Positions 10,067 to 20,785 of a stretch of 64,000 nt of DNA are shown here, one piece after another; within the stretch, counting starts at the first letter, position 1; every line of letters begins with the position of its first letter. This stretch comes from Lachnospiraceae bacterium (GTDB taxonomy: Bacteria; Bacillota; Clostridia; Lachnospirales; Lachnospiraceae): positions 19,360 through 83,359 of the forward strand of contig JAGBLN010000042.1 in NCBI GenBank assembly GCA_017635395.1, in the 5' to 3' direction. The position numbers and the translations under genes are program-made. The notes beneath the pieces were generated by a model. It ran no database searches and was not told the origin of the DNA. It saw only the letters and a list, made by a program, of their open reading frames with translations.

Positions 10067-13000
10067 CTAATCCCAGTCCTCAGTGGCCTGGATCCTCGTA
10101 AGTTCATTGTTTACCACCATCTCCCTCAGTGTATCACGGTTTCCGTCATAGGTGTATACATCGAAACCTGCATGGGGATATGCCGAGCTCCTCACTCTGC
10201 TTTCACCGGGGACATGATCGAAAATGGATGTACCGAAAGAACTGTAGTCCTCGCCAATCACGCTCAGTACGGTAGGAATAAAGTCCTCACTGCTTATGGG
10301 CGCAGCATTAACTGTCATGCTGTCCTGGGTCTGGCCGGCCGGCTTGATCAGGTAGATAGGCTGCAGGTCAAGGGAGTCGATGTACTGGCCATGGTCGGCT
10401 GTTATTATTATGGTTGCATCATCATATACGCCAAGTTCTTTTAGCTGTTCAAAATACTCTGCCAGTATTATATTCAGTCCCTGCTGAACCTGTTCTATGC
10501 TTACGCTGTCGTCTTCCACATGGTTTACATGCTCGTCTATTGTAAGGGGATTATGAATGCCGTTTAAGTGTGTAATGATCAGTGCATTCTGCATGCCTTC
10601 ATCGATATGCAGGCCATTCTCCATAAGGATATCATAATAGTCGCCATTATCCGATGTACATGTATCCGTTCCCTCAAAGGTCACCAGGCCGTCAAAGTAA
10701 AAACTCTGTACTTCAAGCTTAGGCTTGGCAACATAAGGAGCATATTTTAACAGGCTGGTCTTTGTCATAAGTTTGAACATCCTGTCGTAATGGATAACAT
10801 ATGCAACATCATCAAGCTCTGTTATATTATCCACGCTTCCAAGTAGTACGGAAGGATCCCTGTACACCGCGCGCCCCGAGCCCGTATAGAGATTGTAGGT
10901 GTAGCCGTGCTTATGCAAAAGCTCGTAAAATTCACCTGACCTTCCGTTTTCCCAGGCCTGCTCCTTGTAGTCATTGGCAGTCAGGCTGCAGTCCGGATCC
11001 ACCAGAGTAAGCATATAAGGTATGGACGGGAAAGTGTAATTGTACTTGCTGTTGGCATTATTATAATATGTGAAGTCCTTAAATATCTGCTCCGTTTCAG
11101 GATGGGCCTCCACCAGATTGTCAAAAGCTCCGTTACTGTATCTGTCAATGATCAGGAGTATGACATTGTCTCCATGCGCAAGCGCAAACTCGTCTTCGCC
11201 GGAAAGTGCATACATTTTGTCACGGGTAACAGTATACGGATTTGTAAACAGGAGGCTGCAGACTGCCACCAGCTGAACCGCTATAAGGAACAGGCTGACG
11301 CCTCCGAACAGCTTATCCCTTTTTTTTCTGAGGAAAAATGACAGCACGCATATTCCGGCTATCACCGCTATCCATACAATGGTATTGACGATGGTATACC
11401 CCCGAAACAGGCTCCAGTCCATCTTGCTTCCGTCAGTCTTTATAAGCTGCTTATTCAAAAACATATTCTGTGCATAGCACATTATGCTTACCGCAAAAAT
11501 AAGCGTATTTAAGACAGTGCGGATCTTTTCAGGGAACAGTGCAATGACCGCTGCGCCTGCTGCCACACCCAATAGCGATACTGCCAAAAACATCCAGAAG
11601 AAATCCTTAGTTCCGAAAAACAGCTCGCTCACATTGCCGGCATATATTTCAAGCGGTCCCAGTATGCCTATCATCATTGCCGGAAACAGCAGCAGGATAG
11701 CAGGAAGGGCCAGCCGCCCCGGATATCCCTTTATAAAGCCCTCTTTTGACCGTTCTTCGGATATGCTTCCTGATGATCCGTTATCTTCATTTACTCCGCT
11801 GTCTATGACTACGGACTCGTTCTCGTAACGCTTCTCTGTTTCCAGGAGACTGCGAAGTATATATCTCGTTCCTACTTCCGCACTTTTCCCCACATTATAG
11901 AGATACTTATCCCTTACATTACGCAGGGATTCCTTAGAATAAACTTCCTCAGTCAGAAGCCTGTTTACCCTGTCAGCTATTTCGTCCAGCTTATCAGGAG
12001 CCACGGAAATACCCACCTGGTCCCTTGCCTCTATATCAAAGGGAATCACGTCGATCTCCTTGTAATCGGGATTCATGATCTTCATGGGAGTATTTATGAA
12101 AAGCACAGGCTTTAAGGTGGTAAATGCATATTCGTAAGCTATGCCCGACCAGTCCGTTATCAGCACATCCGCATAAAACACAGTCTTATTTGATGAGAAA
12201 TCCAGCTGGAACTCAATACATGGATTCTCTTCATACTTCTTTGAAAGGTAATTAAGTTTATCTTCAAAATGACGTACATACTGGGGATGAGGACGGACGA
12301 TCACATGATAATCCCCGCCACCCAGACGGTCCAGAACTTCCTCTATGCACAGATCCATGATGTTGTCTGTCTGCCAGGAAGGTGCGATAAGTATATCAGG
12401 CTTACGATCCGGGCGTGTCTCATCAATTTTATCTTCACCATGCGACTCTCCGTAAGCAGCTATCATATTATCGATCAGTGCATAACCGTACTTGACCAGC
12501 TTTTTTTTAGGAAGGCCATATGCCTTTTCCATTGCACGCATTTCCATGGCCATGCGCTCATTCGTAACAAAAACCGTATCAAAGGCATCCAGCGCATGCT
12601 TACGCAAAGTCAGATTTGCACTGGCCACAGCGTGATCCATATAGATATACTCTGTATCATCACGTACCATAGAACGCTTTATATGGTATTTCTGCAGATC
12701 GGGAGTGGTCAGCACCACCACATCCGCATCCATTTTCATCATAAGCACGATCAGCTTATTCTCACCGATGTAGTACACCCTGAATCGTTCATCAGCAAGT
12801 TTAAATACATCATCATCAGGATCGCTTGTGATGTAATGTATCACCACATCAGAGCCTTCAAGGATTCCCTCTACGACATCCTTAAAATATTTATAGAATC
12901 CGTTCTTTTCAGAATAAAACACGACCTGCTTTCCCTCATACTCAAGGAAACGCTTATAGTCCGCCTTTTCTTTTTCTATGACTTCCTTTGGCCGCTTATT

Positions 13001-13741
13001 GTCCTTTTCACTGACCATGACCTGCATATCCGCAAGCTCCCTGCGGCTTTCGGACAGCGCCTCATAGTCAATATACTTCTTGGGATCAATAAAGAAATTA
13101 AGCAGATACATCTGCACTATGGACAGGAGGTTGCTGACTACCCAATAGAGGCCCATTCCCGAAGGAACAAAAGCCCCCAGGTAAAGAGACAGCCCCACGC
13201 TTAAGATAAGGGTGATCCACTGGTTTGCCTTGCTCTGCTCTGACTGAAGGACATTGGAACGGTTCTGGGTAAAGCACATAAGCCAGGCTGATGCCGCTGC
13301 GATAACCGGCACACAAAGATATATACCACCGGTCTCATAGGGGATCCTGCCCAGATCCAGGCCGCAGAAAAACATATCAAGAGCCGGATCCTTAAGATAT
13401 CCCGCAGGCTGCCTTATTACATCCGCCACGCCCATCAGGATTATAAGCTGAGCCACCACCGGCACGATATCAAGCATGGGGTGGTAGTTATTCTTTTTAT
13501 AAAGGGCGTACTGCTCCTCGGAGATCATGTCCTTGTTTCCGAAGCACCTTACCTTGATGCGATTAAGCTCCGGATACATCTGCACCATCTTGATGCTGTT
13601 TTTCTGCACCAGAACAGAAATCGGCAAAAGAATTACCTTTGTGACAAGAGTAAAGAGAATAATAGTCGGGCCGTAAAAAGGAAGCATCCGATAGCACAGA
13701 TACATACACCACCCGAAAAATTGTCCTACAGCGCCCATCAT
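10067..13741 (-). CDS. Fusion: YidC-like insertase + TagF-like transferase + membrane sulfatase-fold domain
   Basis: 1224 residues joining three normally separate families. Residues about 1-235 are YidC/Oxa1-like (TLVTKVILLPISVLVQKNS, then PELNRIKVRCFGN and NYHPMLDIVPVVAQL); the groove Arg usual in this motif is Lys. Residues about 265-640 resemble CDP-polyol phosphotransferases of the TagB/TagF group: VIVRPHPQY near 484 and ITDWSGIAYEYAF near 532. About five membrane segments (684-830) lead to an extracellular alkaline-phosphatase/sulfatase-type domain with VILLIIDRYSNG (about 864), candidate nucleophile Thr in NYTFPSIPY, and ITADHGQY (about 1115), as in LTA-synthase-like enzymes. The reading frame is open throughout, so this is not an assembly of fragments. 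Its ATG overlaps the stop of the small membrane gene (ATGA) and a CotH gene follows. A role in making or modifying a phosphopolymer across the membrane is inferred. Confidence 0.85.
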   Translation of the reverse strand: MMGAVGQFFGWCMYLCYRMLPFYGPTIILFTLVTKVILLPISVLVQKNSIKMVQMYPELNRIKVRCFGNKDMISEEQYALYKKNNYHPMLDIVPVVAQLIILMGVADVIRQPAGYLKDPALDMFFCGLDLGRIPYETGGIYLCVPVIAAASAWLMCFTQNRSNVLQSEQSKANQWITLILSVGLSLYLGAFVPSGMGLYWVVSNLLSIVQMYLLNFFIDPKKYIDYEALSESRRELADMQVMVSEKDNKRPKEVIEKEKADYKRFLEYEGKQVVFYSEKNGFYKYFKDVVEGILEGSDVVIHYITSDPDDDVFKLADERFRVYYIGENKLIVLMMKMDADVVVLTTPDLQKYHIKRSMVRDDTEYIYMDHAVASANLTLRKHALDAFDTVFVTNERMAMEMRAMEKAYGLPKKKLVKYGYALIDNMIAAYGESHGEDKIDETRPDRKPDILIAPSWQTDNIMDLCIEEVLDRLGGGDYHVIVRPHPQYVRHFEDKLNYLSKKYEENPCIEFQLDFSSNKTVFYADVLITDWSGIAYEYAFTTLKPVLFINTPMKIMNPDYKEIDVIPFDIEARDQVGISVAPDKLDEIADRVNRLLTEEVYSKESLRNVRDKYLYNVGKSAEVGTRYILRSLLETEKRYENESVVIDSGVNEDNGSSGSISEERSKEGFIKGYPGRLALPAILLLFPAMMIGILGPLEIYAGNVSELFFGTKDFFWMFLAVSLLGVAAGAAVIALFPEKIRTVLNTLIFAVSIMCYAQNMFLNKQLIKTDGSKMDWSLFRGYTIVNTIVWIAVIAGICVLSFFLRKKRDKLFGGVSLFLIAVQLVAVCSLLFTNPYTVTRDKMYALSGEDEFALAHGDNVILLIIDRYSNGAFDNLVEAHPETEQIFKDFTYYNNANSKYNYTFPSIPYMLTLVDPDCSLTANDYKEQAWENGRSGEFYELLHKHGYTYNLYTGSGRAVYRDPSVLLGSVDNITELDDVAYVIHYDRMFKLMTKTSLLKYAPYVAKPKLEVQSFYFDGLVTFEGTDTCTSDNGDYYDILMENGLHIDEGMQNALIITHLNGIHNPLTIDEHVNHVEDDSVSIEQVQQGLNIILAEYFEQLKELGVYDDATIIITADHGQYIDSLDLQPIYLIKPAGQTQDSMTVNAAPISSEDFIPTVLSVIGEDYSSFGTSIFDHVPGESRVRSSAYPHAGFDVYTYDGNRDTLREMVVNNELTRIQATEDWD

Positions 13742-14049
13742 GGATAAAGATCCCCGTCTGACGGTCCGTCCTCAAGCAGCTTTGTCAGGTGTATTTTCCG
13801 GCGGTTTTTCCTGCCCTTCCCTTTGTTGAAGAAACTTCCAATCTTATGGCGGAAAACTGTAAACATGGCTCCGGCAGCGATTGCTACTGCTGCCACGGCC
13901 TGTATCATATATGTTACTGCACTGGGATCAATATATGCATTGGCGTAACATGTGAAAACAAAAAAAAAGCAGACAAAGAAATACGTACTGCCGGCCAGAT
14001 AGAAAATTACATCCTTTATTTTGCCATGCCCTGTCTTTTTATAATCCAT
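13738..14049 (-). CDS. Small two-segment membrane protein with AYIDPSA motif
   Basis: 103 residues. A hydrophobic segment (about 13-36) ends in YANAYIDPSAVTYMIQ, followed by a second segment rich in Ala and Val and a basic tail (RHKIGSFFNKGKGRKNRRK). Variants of the YIDP(G/S) motif are common in small membrane proteins beside sulfatase-fold and glycan genes. Here the gene overlaps the start of the YidC-TagF-sulfatase fusion by ATGA, which fits a partner subunit. SD is weak (AGGAAA about 19 bases upstream), so translation may depend on read-over from the CotH gene 70 bp upstream. Function not known. Confidence 0.75.
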   Translation of the reverse strand: MDYKKTGHGKIKDVIFYLAGSTYFFVCFFFVFTCYANAYIDPSAVTYMIQAVAAVAIAAGAMFTVFRHKIGSFFNKGKGRKNRRKIHLTKLLEDGPSDGDLYP

Positions 14050-14119
14050 AACAATCTAAAACATTTTCCTAATGCGCCGATTTCCGGCGCCATCAGGATC
14101 GTTCATTCATATACCCATC

Positions 14120-16057
14120 CTACAGTTCATCCTGCATTGGCCAGATATACACCGGCCTGTCAGACATGAACTGCCTGAGCTTTGCAAAATGTTCCCTTGC
14201 CATATCAACACTTCCCTCCGAAGGATAACGCTGATAGTGCTGCTCCAGCAGGTCATCACACATAAGATGCTCATATTTGGAGAAATATGTATCCACATTT
14301 TCCTCACTGAAAGTATCCGCAGACAGATCGAGCAGCTTTTCCTTGTACCTCTGCTTGAACCCTTCGTTAGTCATCAGATAAGCAAATACCCTGACAGCTA
14401 TGTAGGGAGTATCCTTTGCCAACAGGCCTTCCTCTCGCTGTGTAAATGAATCCTTTATGGTATTCCTGCCTGCCTCTCCGTCAAAGCTGCCACACTGGTC
14501 AAGATCATTTAAAGCCATACGCCATCTGGTATCACCGTAACTGTCATTTTCTTTTTCTATGGTACGCCACATGATCCAGTTACCGTCCGGCCAGTCCACA
14601 TTATTGAGCCATACTTCCGCCGCAAAGTAATCCAGGAATGAATCCGGATCCACCAGCTTGCAGAATTCCTCATAGTCAGAGTCATCCTCAAGACTGTCAA
14701 CAGTCTCAAAGAAATGCATCAGATCCCTGTAGTAATACAGCTGGTCGGTGATATTCTCAGGCAGTCTTCCGCTGTCCAGCGTAGGGTCATCACCGTCTAT
14801 CATCTTGTATACCACCACATTGTCCTTCTTGAGTCCATGCAATTCTTCAAAATACTGGGTATTATAATCAGCAGTAAGCATATATACTCCCCAGTACTCA
14901 CCGTTCAGGTAGATCACGCAGGGACAGGCTTTCTGGAAATCCGTATCGATCTTGCCACTGTCAGAGAGCATTTCCTGGAGCATGGCATCCTCACACTTTG
15001 CCATGTACGCAGGACCATTAAAGCACGAACGGAGTATCATAGTATCAAAGCAGTCAACACTTTCACCTTTGTCATTCTTTAACTCATCACCCCAGTAAGG
15101 GAAATTGAAATCAGCCGTGCCATAGTCCATGCGGGCATACAGACGGAAACTCTTCTGCAGTAAAGACCTGCTGGCATGCCCCTGAATCCTAAGTCCGCAG
15201 TTCTGGTTAGTAACTTCAGTTATTTTTCCGTCTGCAGAACATGAAAGTATATTGAGCGCAGCGCGTTTCTCCCACTCTATGCCGCGCATGTTATAGTTAG
15301 CCGGCGTCCAAGGGTCAACATGCGCAAGCACTTCTTCCTGTGAAAGGCCATTATCCTCAAAAACCTTCACAGCCGAGTCATACTGCACTCCTTTTACATA
15401 TATGCCAGTATGATGGTCAAAAAGGTCATTTTCATCCATCTGAATATTTACGATATAGAAATTCCAGCCGTCAGCAGCGCTCTGTACCGCACCTGCCACA
15501 TGACCGGAAACATCGCCAATGAAATAGCAGGCCTGGTTTTCATTAAACACCTCACCCTTATCCGTAACACAGACCGCCCTTATGGCAAAGCATTTATCAA
15601 CATCGTCATTTCCAGGAAGTTCAGCGGTATTAACAAAACTGCCATCGGCAACAGCCATATGGTCTATGGTGATCAGAGCGGGATCAATTACGGACAGCTT
15701 ATTTTCTGTCCCCCTCATATCCTTTACGGTAAGCGGTGCGTCATAAAGTATCCTGGTAGAACTGACTGCCGGATCACTGCCGTCCGTTGTGTAGTATATG
15801 CTCACCCCGGCCGCATTGCTTATGACATCCGGATTCATGCTCAGCTCAAGCTCGAATTCATTGTCATAAAAGCCTGAAGGTTCAGAAAAGACCACGCTCT
15901 TGTCCGCAAGAAGTTCAGCCTTGGTGCGGCCGTTTATATCCTTTAAGGGGTCAGCAACTCCGCCTTCACAGGCAGTAAGGAAAAAAGCAAGCATGAGAAC
16001 CATGACGCCTATGCCTTTTATGAAATTGTGGGCATTACTTTTTTTAAGCATTAACAT
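14120..16057 (-). CDS. CotH-family kinase lipoprotein (copy 2)
   Basis: 645 residues, same plan as copy 1: signal peptide with lipobox FFLTAC, a domain with IYYTTDGSDP (about 85), then CotH motifs LRIQGHASRSLLQKSFRLYA, MILRSCF, CVIYLNGEYWGVYMLTADY, VVYKMIDGDDP and ALNDLDQCG, ending in DRPVYIWPMQDEL, nearly the same as the copy 1 tail (DRPAYIWPIQDEL). The two copies have diverged enough to suggest an old duplication with separate substrates. It opens the operon that continues with the small membrane protein, the fusion and copy 1. The start may be this ATG or the one two codons later; AAGGAAG fits the second better by spacing. No convincing promoter was seen in the short gap after the guaB terminator. 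Confidence 0.87.
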   Translation of the reverse strand: MLMLKKSNAHNFIKGIGVMVLMLAFFLTACEGGVADPLKDINGRTKAELLADKSVVFSEPSGFYDNEFELELSMNPDVISNAAGVSIYYTTDGSDPAVSSTRILYDAPLTVKDMRGTENKLSVIDPALITIDHMAVADGSFVNTAELPGNDDVDKCFAIRAVCVTDKGEVFNENQACYFIGDVSGHVAGAVQSAADGWNFYIVNIQMDENDLFDHHTGIYVKGVQYDSAVKVFEDNGLSQEEVLAHVDPWTPANYNMRGIEWEKRAALNILSCSADGKITEVTNQNCGLRIQGHASRSLLQKSFRLYARMDYGTADFNFPYWGDELKNDKGESVDCFDTMILRSCFNGPAYMAKCEDAMLQEMLSDSGKIDTDFQKACPCVIYLNGEYWGVYMLTADYNTQYFEELHGLKKDNVVVYKMIDGDDPTLDSGRLPENITDQLYYYRDLMHFFETVDSLEDDSDYEEFCKLVDPDSFLDYFAAEVWLNNVDWPDGNWIMWRTIEKENDSYGDTRWRMALNDLDQCGSFDGEAGRNTIKDSFTQREEGLLAKDTPYIAVRVFAYLMTNEGFKQRYKEKLLDLSADTFSEENVDTYFSKYEHLMCDDLLEQHYQRYPSEGSVDMAREHFAKLRQFMSDRPVYIWPMQDEL

Positions 16058-16118
16058 TGGTCTTCCTTAAACAGATATGCGCATCCGTACTCTTGCTACC
16101 CTCGACGGCTTATCGCAT

Positions 16119-16153
16119 AAAAAAGTCACAGCGTCCCGAGGGCCGCCGTGACT
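16119..16153 (-). terminator. Rho-independent terminator of guaB
   Basis: On the minus strand AGTCAC pairs with GTGACT at the base of a GC-rich hairpin, followed by a run of six T. It lies 14 bp after the guaB stop and separates guaB from the CotH operon. Confidence 0.88.
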
Positions 16154-16166
16154 GATAAATCATTAC

Positions 16167-18162
<1,996 letters not shown>

Positions 18163-18163
<1 letters not shown>

Positions 18164-19763
18164 TATTTTCTGTCCCACTTATCTGATAGTGAATTGATCT
18201 GGTCGGCAAACTTCGCCATATCCTTATTCGAAAGTCCCTCGTTTTTATAAATAACAGCCATAAGCCTCTGGCCCGCTGCAATAAGCCTTGCAAATACCTC
18301 GGAGATACGTGCAGCCTTCTTCTTGACGGGAATAGGCTTGCCTTCATAGATGAACTCGCCGGTTATCATATTGAAGACCGTACCGCTGTAAGGTGCATAT
18401 GCATCATACCCGTACTCGCTCTTTAAGCACTCCGTGAAAAGCTTGGCTGAGTCATCATCGCCATGCACCACGAATACTTTCTGGGGCTTTTCACCGATAT
18501 TCTGAAGCCACTCAAGAAGGCCGTTCTTGTCAGCGTGTCCGCTCATTCCGGCAAGAGTCCTTACATCAGCCCTGACCTCGATTTCTTCACCAAAGAGCTT
18601 AACTTCTTTTTTACCGTCTACAAGGATGCGTCCCAAAGTACCCACAGCCTGGTATCCTACGAAAAGGATTGTACTCTCAGGCCTCCACAGGTTGTGCTTC
18701 AGATGGTGCCTGATACGGCCCGCATCACACATTCCCGATGCGGAAAGAATGACCTTGGGTTCATTCTCGAAGTTGATCATCTTTGACTCTTCACTGGTGA
18801 TGCTCAAATGAAGGTTCGTAAAAGTGATCGGATTTATTCCCTTGTGAACAAGCTCAAGAGCTTCATCCGAGAAGCAGTTCTCTATGTTTCTATGGAAAAC
18901 CTCCGTAGCTTCAACCGCCAGCGGACTGTCCACATATACCGGGAAATCCGGAAACTCCGGAACAAGCTTTCTTTCCTTTATCTCACGTATGTAATAAAGC
19001 AGCTCCTGGGTACGTCCTACCGCAAAGGAAGGAATTACCACATTACCGCCCTTGAAAGGGTTTCGGAAATAATAGCTGCAAGCTCTCCCACATAGTCAGG
19101 CTTCTCTGTATTATGAAGCCTTGCGCCGTATGTGGATTCCATGATGACATAGTCAGCTCCTTCCACATACTGGGGATCCCTTATAAGGGTACTCTTCTTA
19201 TTTCCTATATCGCCGGAAAATACTAACTTCTTGGTAACTCCGGATTCAGTGATCCATATCTCAATACTTGCTGAGCCAAGCAAATGTCCCACATCAGTGA
19301 AGCGGAACTTTATGCCGTCACAGAGCTCTTCTATCTCATCATAGGGGAAAGGCACCAGATGCCTGATGGCACCGTCTGCATCCTCCATGGTATAAAGCGG
19401 TTCCAATACAGAATTATTTGCAGATCTCTGTGCCTTCCTGTTACGCCACTCAGCTTCCTGCATCTGTATGTGTGCAGAATCCCTGAGCATTATGCTGCAC
19501 AGATCTGCTGTTGCCTCCGTAGCCATTATCTGGCCCCTGAAACCTCTTGCATAGATCAAAGGCAAAAGTCCCGAGTGGTCGATATGAGCGTGGGAAAGCA
19601 GCACATAGTCGATCAAGCCTTCCTCAAAGGGCAGCTCCGCGTTCTCAAACACGTTCGTGCCCTGCTCCATACCACAGTCCAGAAGTATCTTCTTGCCGCA
19701 GGCCTCCAGTACATGGCAACTGCCGGTAACCTCATGATCCGCTCCGATAAATGTAAGCTTCAT
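18163..19763 (-). pseudogene. MBL-fold/beta-CASP RNA-processing hydrolase, frameshifted
   Basis: The two halves of a roughly 534-residue metallo-beta-lactamase/beta-CASP protein lie in different frames. The 5' part (19763 down to about 19050) has GADHEVTGSC, the zinc motif HAHIDHSG, DVGHLLGSA, SGDIGN and MESTYG. The 3' part (to 18163) begins at VIPSFAVGRTQELLYYI and carries YVDSPLAVEA, ASGMCDAGRIRHHL and the late HGDDDSA. The expected junction would read SRGGNVVIPSF; it needs one more G in the GGG run at 19049-19051. As given, frame 1 ends MW-stop at 19035. The cause could be a true one-base loss or a sequencing error in a homopolymer. Family members are RNA endo/exonucleases. SD GGAGGG precedes the ATG. 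Confidence 0.88.
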
Positions 19764-19824
19764 AACCGTAACCCTCCGTTTTCATACAAGGCGCATCCAC
19801 GCCCGCCGTCTCAACTTACTATCA

Positions 19825-20718
19825 TCAGCATATTATGGTGATCGCGCCCTCCCTTATGGAAAACTTATTCACCCTGGAACCCTTCTCATATTCGCCGTCC
19901 AGTGACCAGTCCGGCATATCCTTACATGCGATCTTTACATTTTTTACTTTTATCATACTTACGAGTCCTGTGGAGAAGTCACGCTCCACAAGAGCCCTCC
20001 TGATGGAATCCAGCTCCAGTATGTCGTCAGGATTCATTATCATCAGAAGCTCAAAATAGCCGTCTGAAAGATCGACAGAACTCTCCTCGAAATTCATCAT
20101 GCCGCCCAGAGAATATGTATTGCACAGCGAAACCAGTGAATACACGCCTTCATACTGAACACCGTCAGCCTCTATGGTCATCTCCATAGGCGAAAACTCG
20201 CTTAAGTCCTTGATCCCCCCCATAACATATGCAAAATGCCCCAGCAGATTCTTTACAGCCTGAGGAGTCTCATATGACGTCTTGGAAAAAAGCCCGGTAG
20301 TAGCTGTATAGACAAAGCCCCTTCCGTTGAAAACCCCTGTATCTATTTTGCGTTCCTTACCTGTCATGATGCGGTGCGCCGCCTCATCCGGCTCTTCCGG
20401 AAGACCCAGGCTTGACGCAAAATCGTTGGTCGAGCCAGCCGGTATATAGCCTATGGGCTTTTCCCAGCCTATGCCGATGCAGCCCTCTATGACTTCATTC
20501 AAGGTTCCGTCACCGCCCATGCAGACAATAAGCGAAATATCATCACGGGCATGTTTTTTCACCAGTTCCGTGCCGTCACCGCTTTTCTCAGTGAAAAGGA
20601 TCACGGTCTCATAGCCGTAATCAGAGAACATGATCACTATCTCGCTGAGCCTGTTCTCCTTACGCTTTATGCCGGCATTTGGATTTATTATAAAAAGTAG
20701 TCGCTTGTAGGTTTCCAT
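19825..20718 (-). CDS. YegS/BmrU-type lipid (diacylglycerol) kinase
   Basis: 297 residues. N-terminal INPNAG motif, then CMGGDGTLNEVIEG and IPAGSTNDFASSLG, the nucleotide-binding signatures of diacylglycerol/sphingosine kinases of the YegS/BmrU/DagK group; C-terminal half with a SLDGEYE-like motif near the end. It would phosphorylate a membrane lipid, most simply recycling diacylglycerol to phosphatidate. The ATG at 20718 is chosen because an upstream in-frame TTG (20739) lies inside the promoter's -10 box. That promoter leaves almost no leader and no SD, so the mRNA looks leaderless. If the fusion at 10067-13741 uses phosphatidylglycerol as LtaS does, this kinase could recycle its diacylglycerol product; that link is a guess. 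Confidence 0.9.
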   Translation of the reverse strand: METYKRLLFIINPNAGIKRKENRLSEIVIMFSDYGYETVILFTEKSGDGTELVKKHARDDISLIVCMGGDGTLNEVIEGCIGIGWEKPIGYIPAGSTNDFASSLGLPEEPDEAAHRIMTGKERKIDTGVFNGRGFVYTATTGLFSKTSYETPQAVKNLLGHFAYVMGGIKDLSEFSPMEMTIEADGVQYEGVYSLVSLCNTYSLGGMMNFEESSVDLSDGYFELLMIMNPDDILELDSIRRALVERDFSTGLVSMIKVKNVKIACKDMPDWSLDGEYEKGSRVNKFSIREGAITIIC

Positions 20719-20727
20719 AATGTATAT

Positions 20728-20736
20728 ATTATAGCA
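20728..20736 (-). promoter_or_regulatory. Extended -10 promoter for a leaderless lipid-kinase mRNA
   Basis: TGCTATAAT on the minus strand is a perfect extended -10 element. The last base of TATAAT is only nine bases before the ATG at 20718, so transcription would start two to four bases before the start codon. The -35 position falls inside the htpG terminator and has no good match. Confidence 0.6.
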
Positions 20737-20737
20737 C

Positions 20738-20774
20738 AAAAAATCCCCCGCCGAATACTTTCAGCGAGGGATTT
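20738..20774 (-). terminator. Rho-independent terminator of htpG
   Basis: On the minus strand AAATCCC-T-CGCTG pairs with CGGCG-G-GGGATTT and is followed by a T run. It starts 12 bp after the htpG stop and abuts the extended -10 promoter of the lipid kinase gene. Confidence 0.85.
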
Positions 20775-20785
20775 ACGTTCAATAT

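Noticed and set aside
12269-13204. Long open frame on the plus strand (311 codons)
   Set aside because: It lies antisense inside the YidC-TagF fusion, has no SD and no domain motif, and its codons mirror the real gene.
10067-13741. Frameshift or assembly join creating the three-domain fusion
   Set aside because: The frame is continuous over 3.6 kb with sensible linkers between domains and uniform codon use; no stop or repeat marks a junction.
19035-19060. Programmed ribosomal frameshift in the RNase gene
   Set aside because: The local sequence (CTTTCAAGGGCGG) has no recognised slippery heptamer followed by a pseudoknot, and the family does not use frameshifting as far as I know; an indel is simpler.
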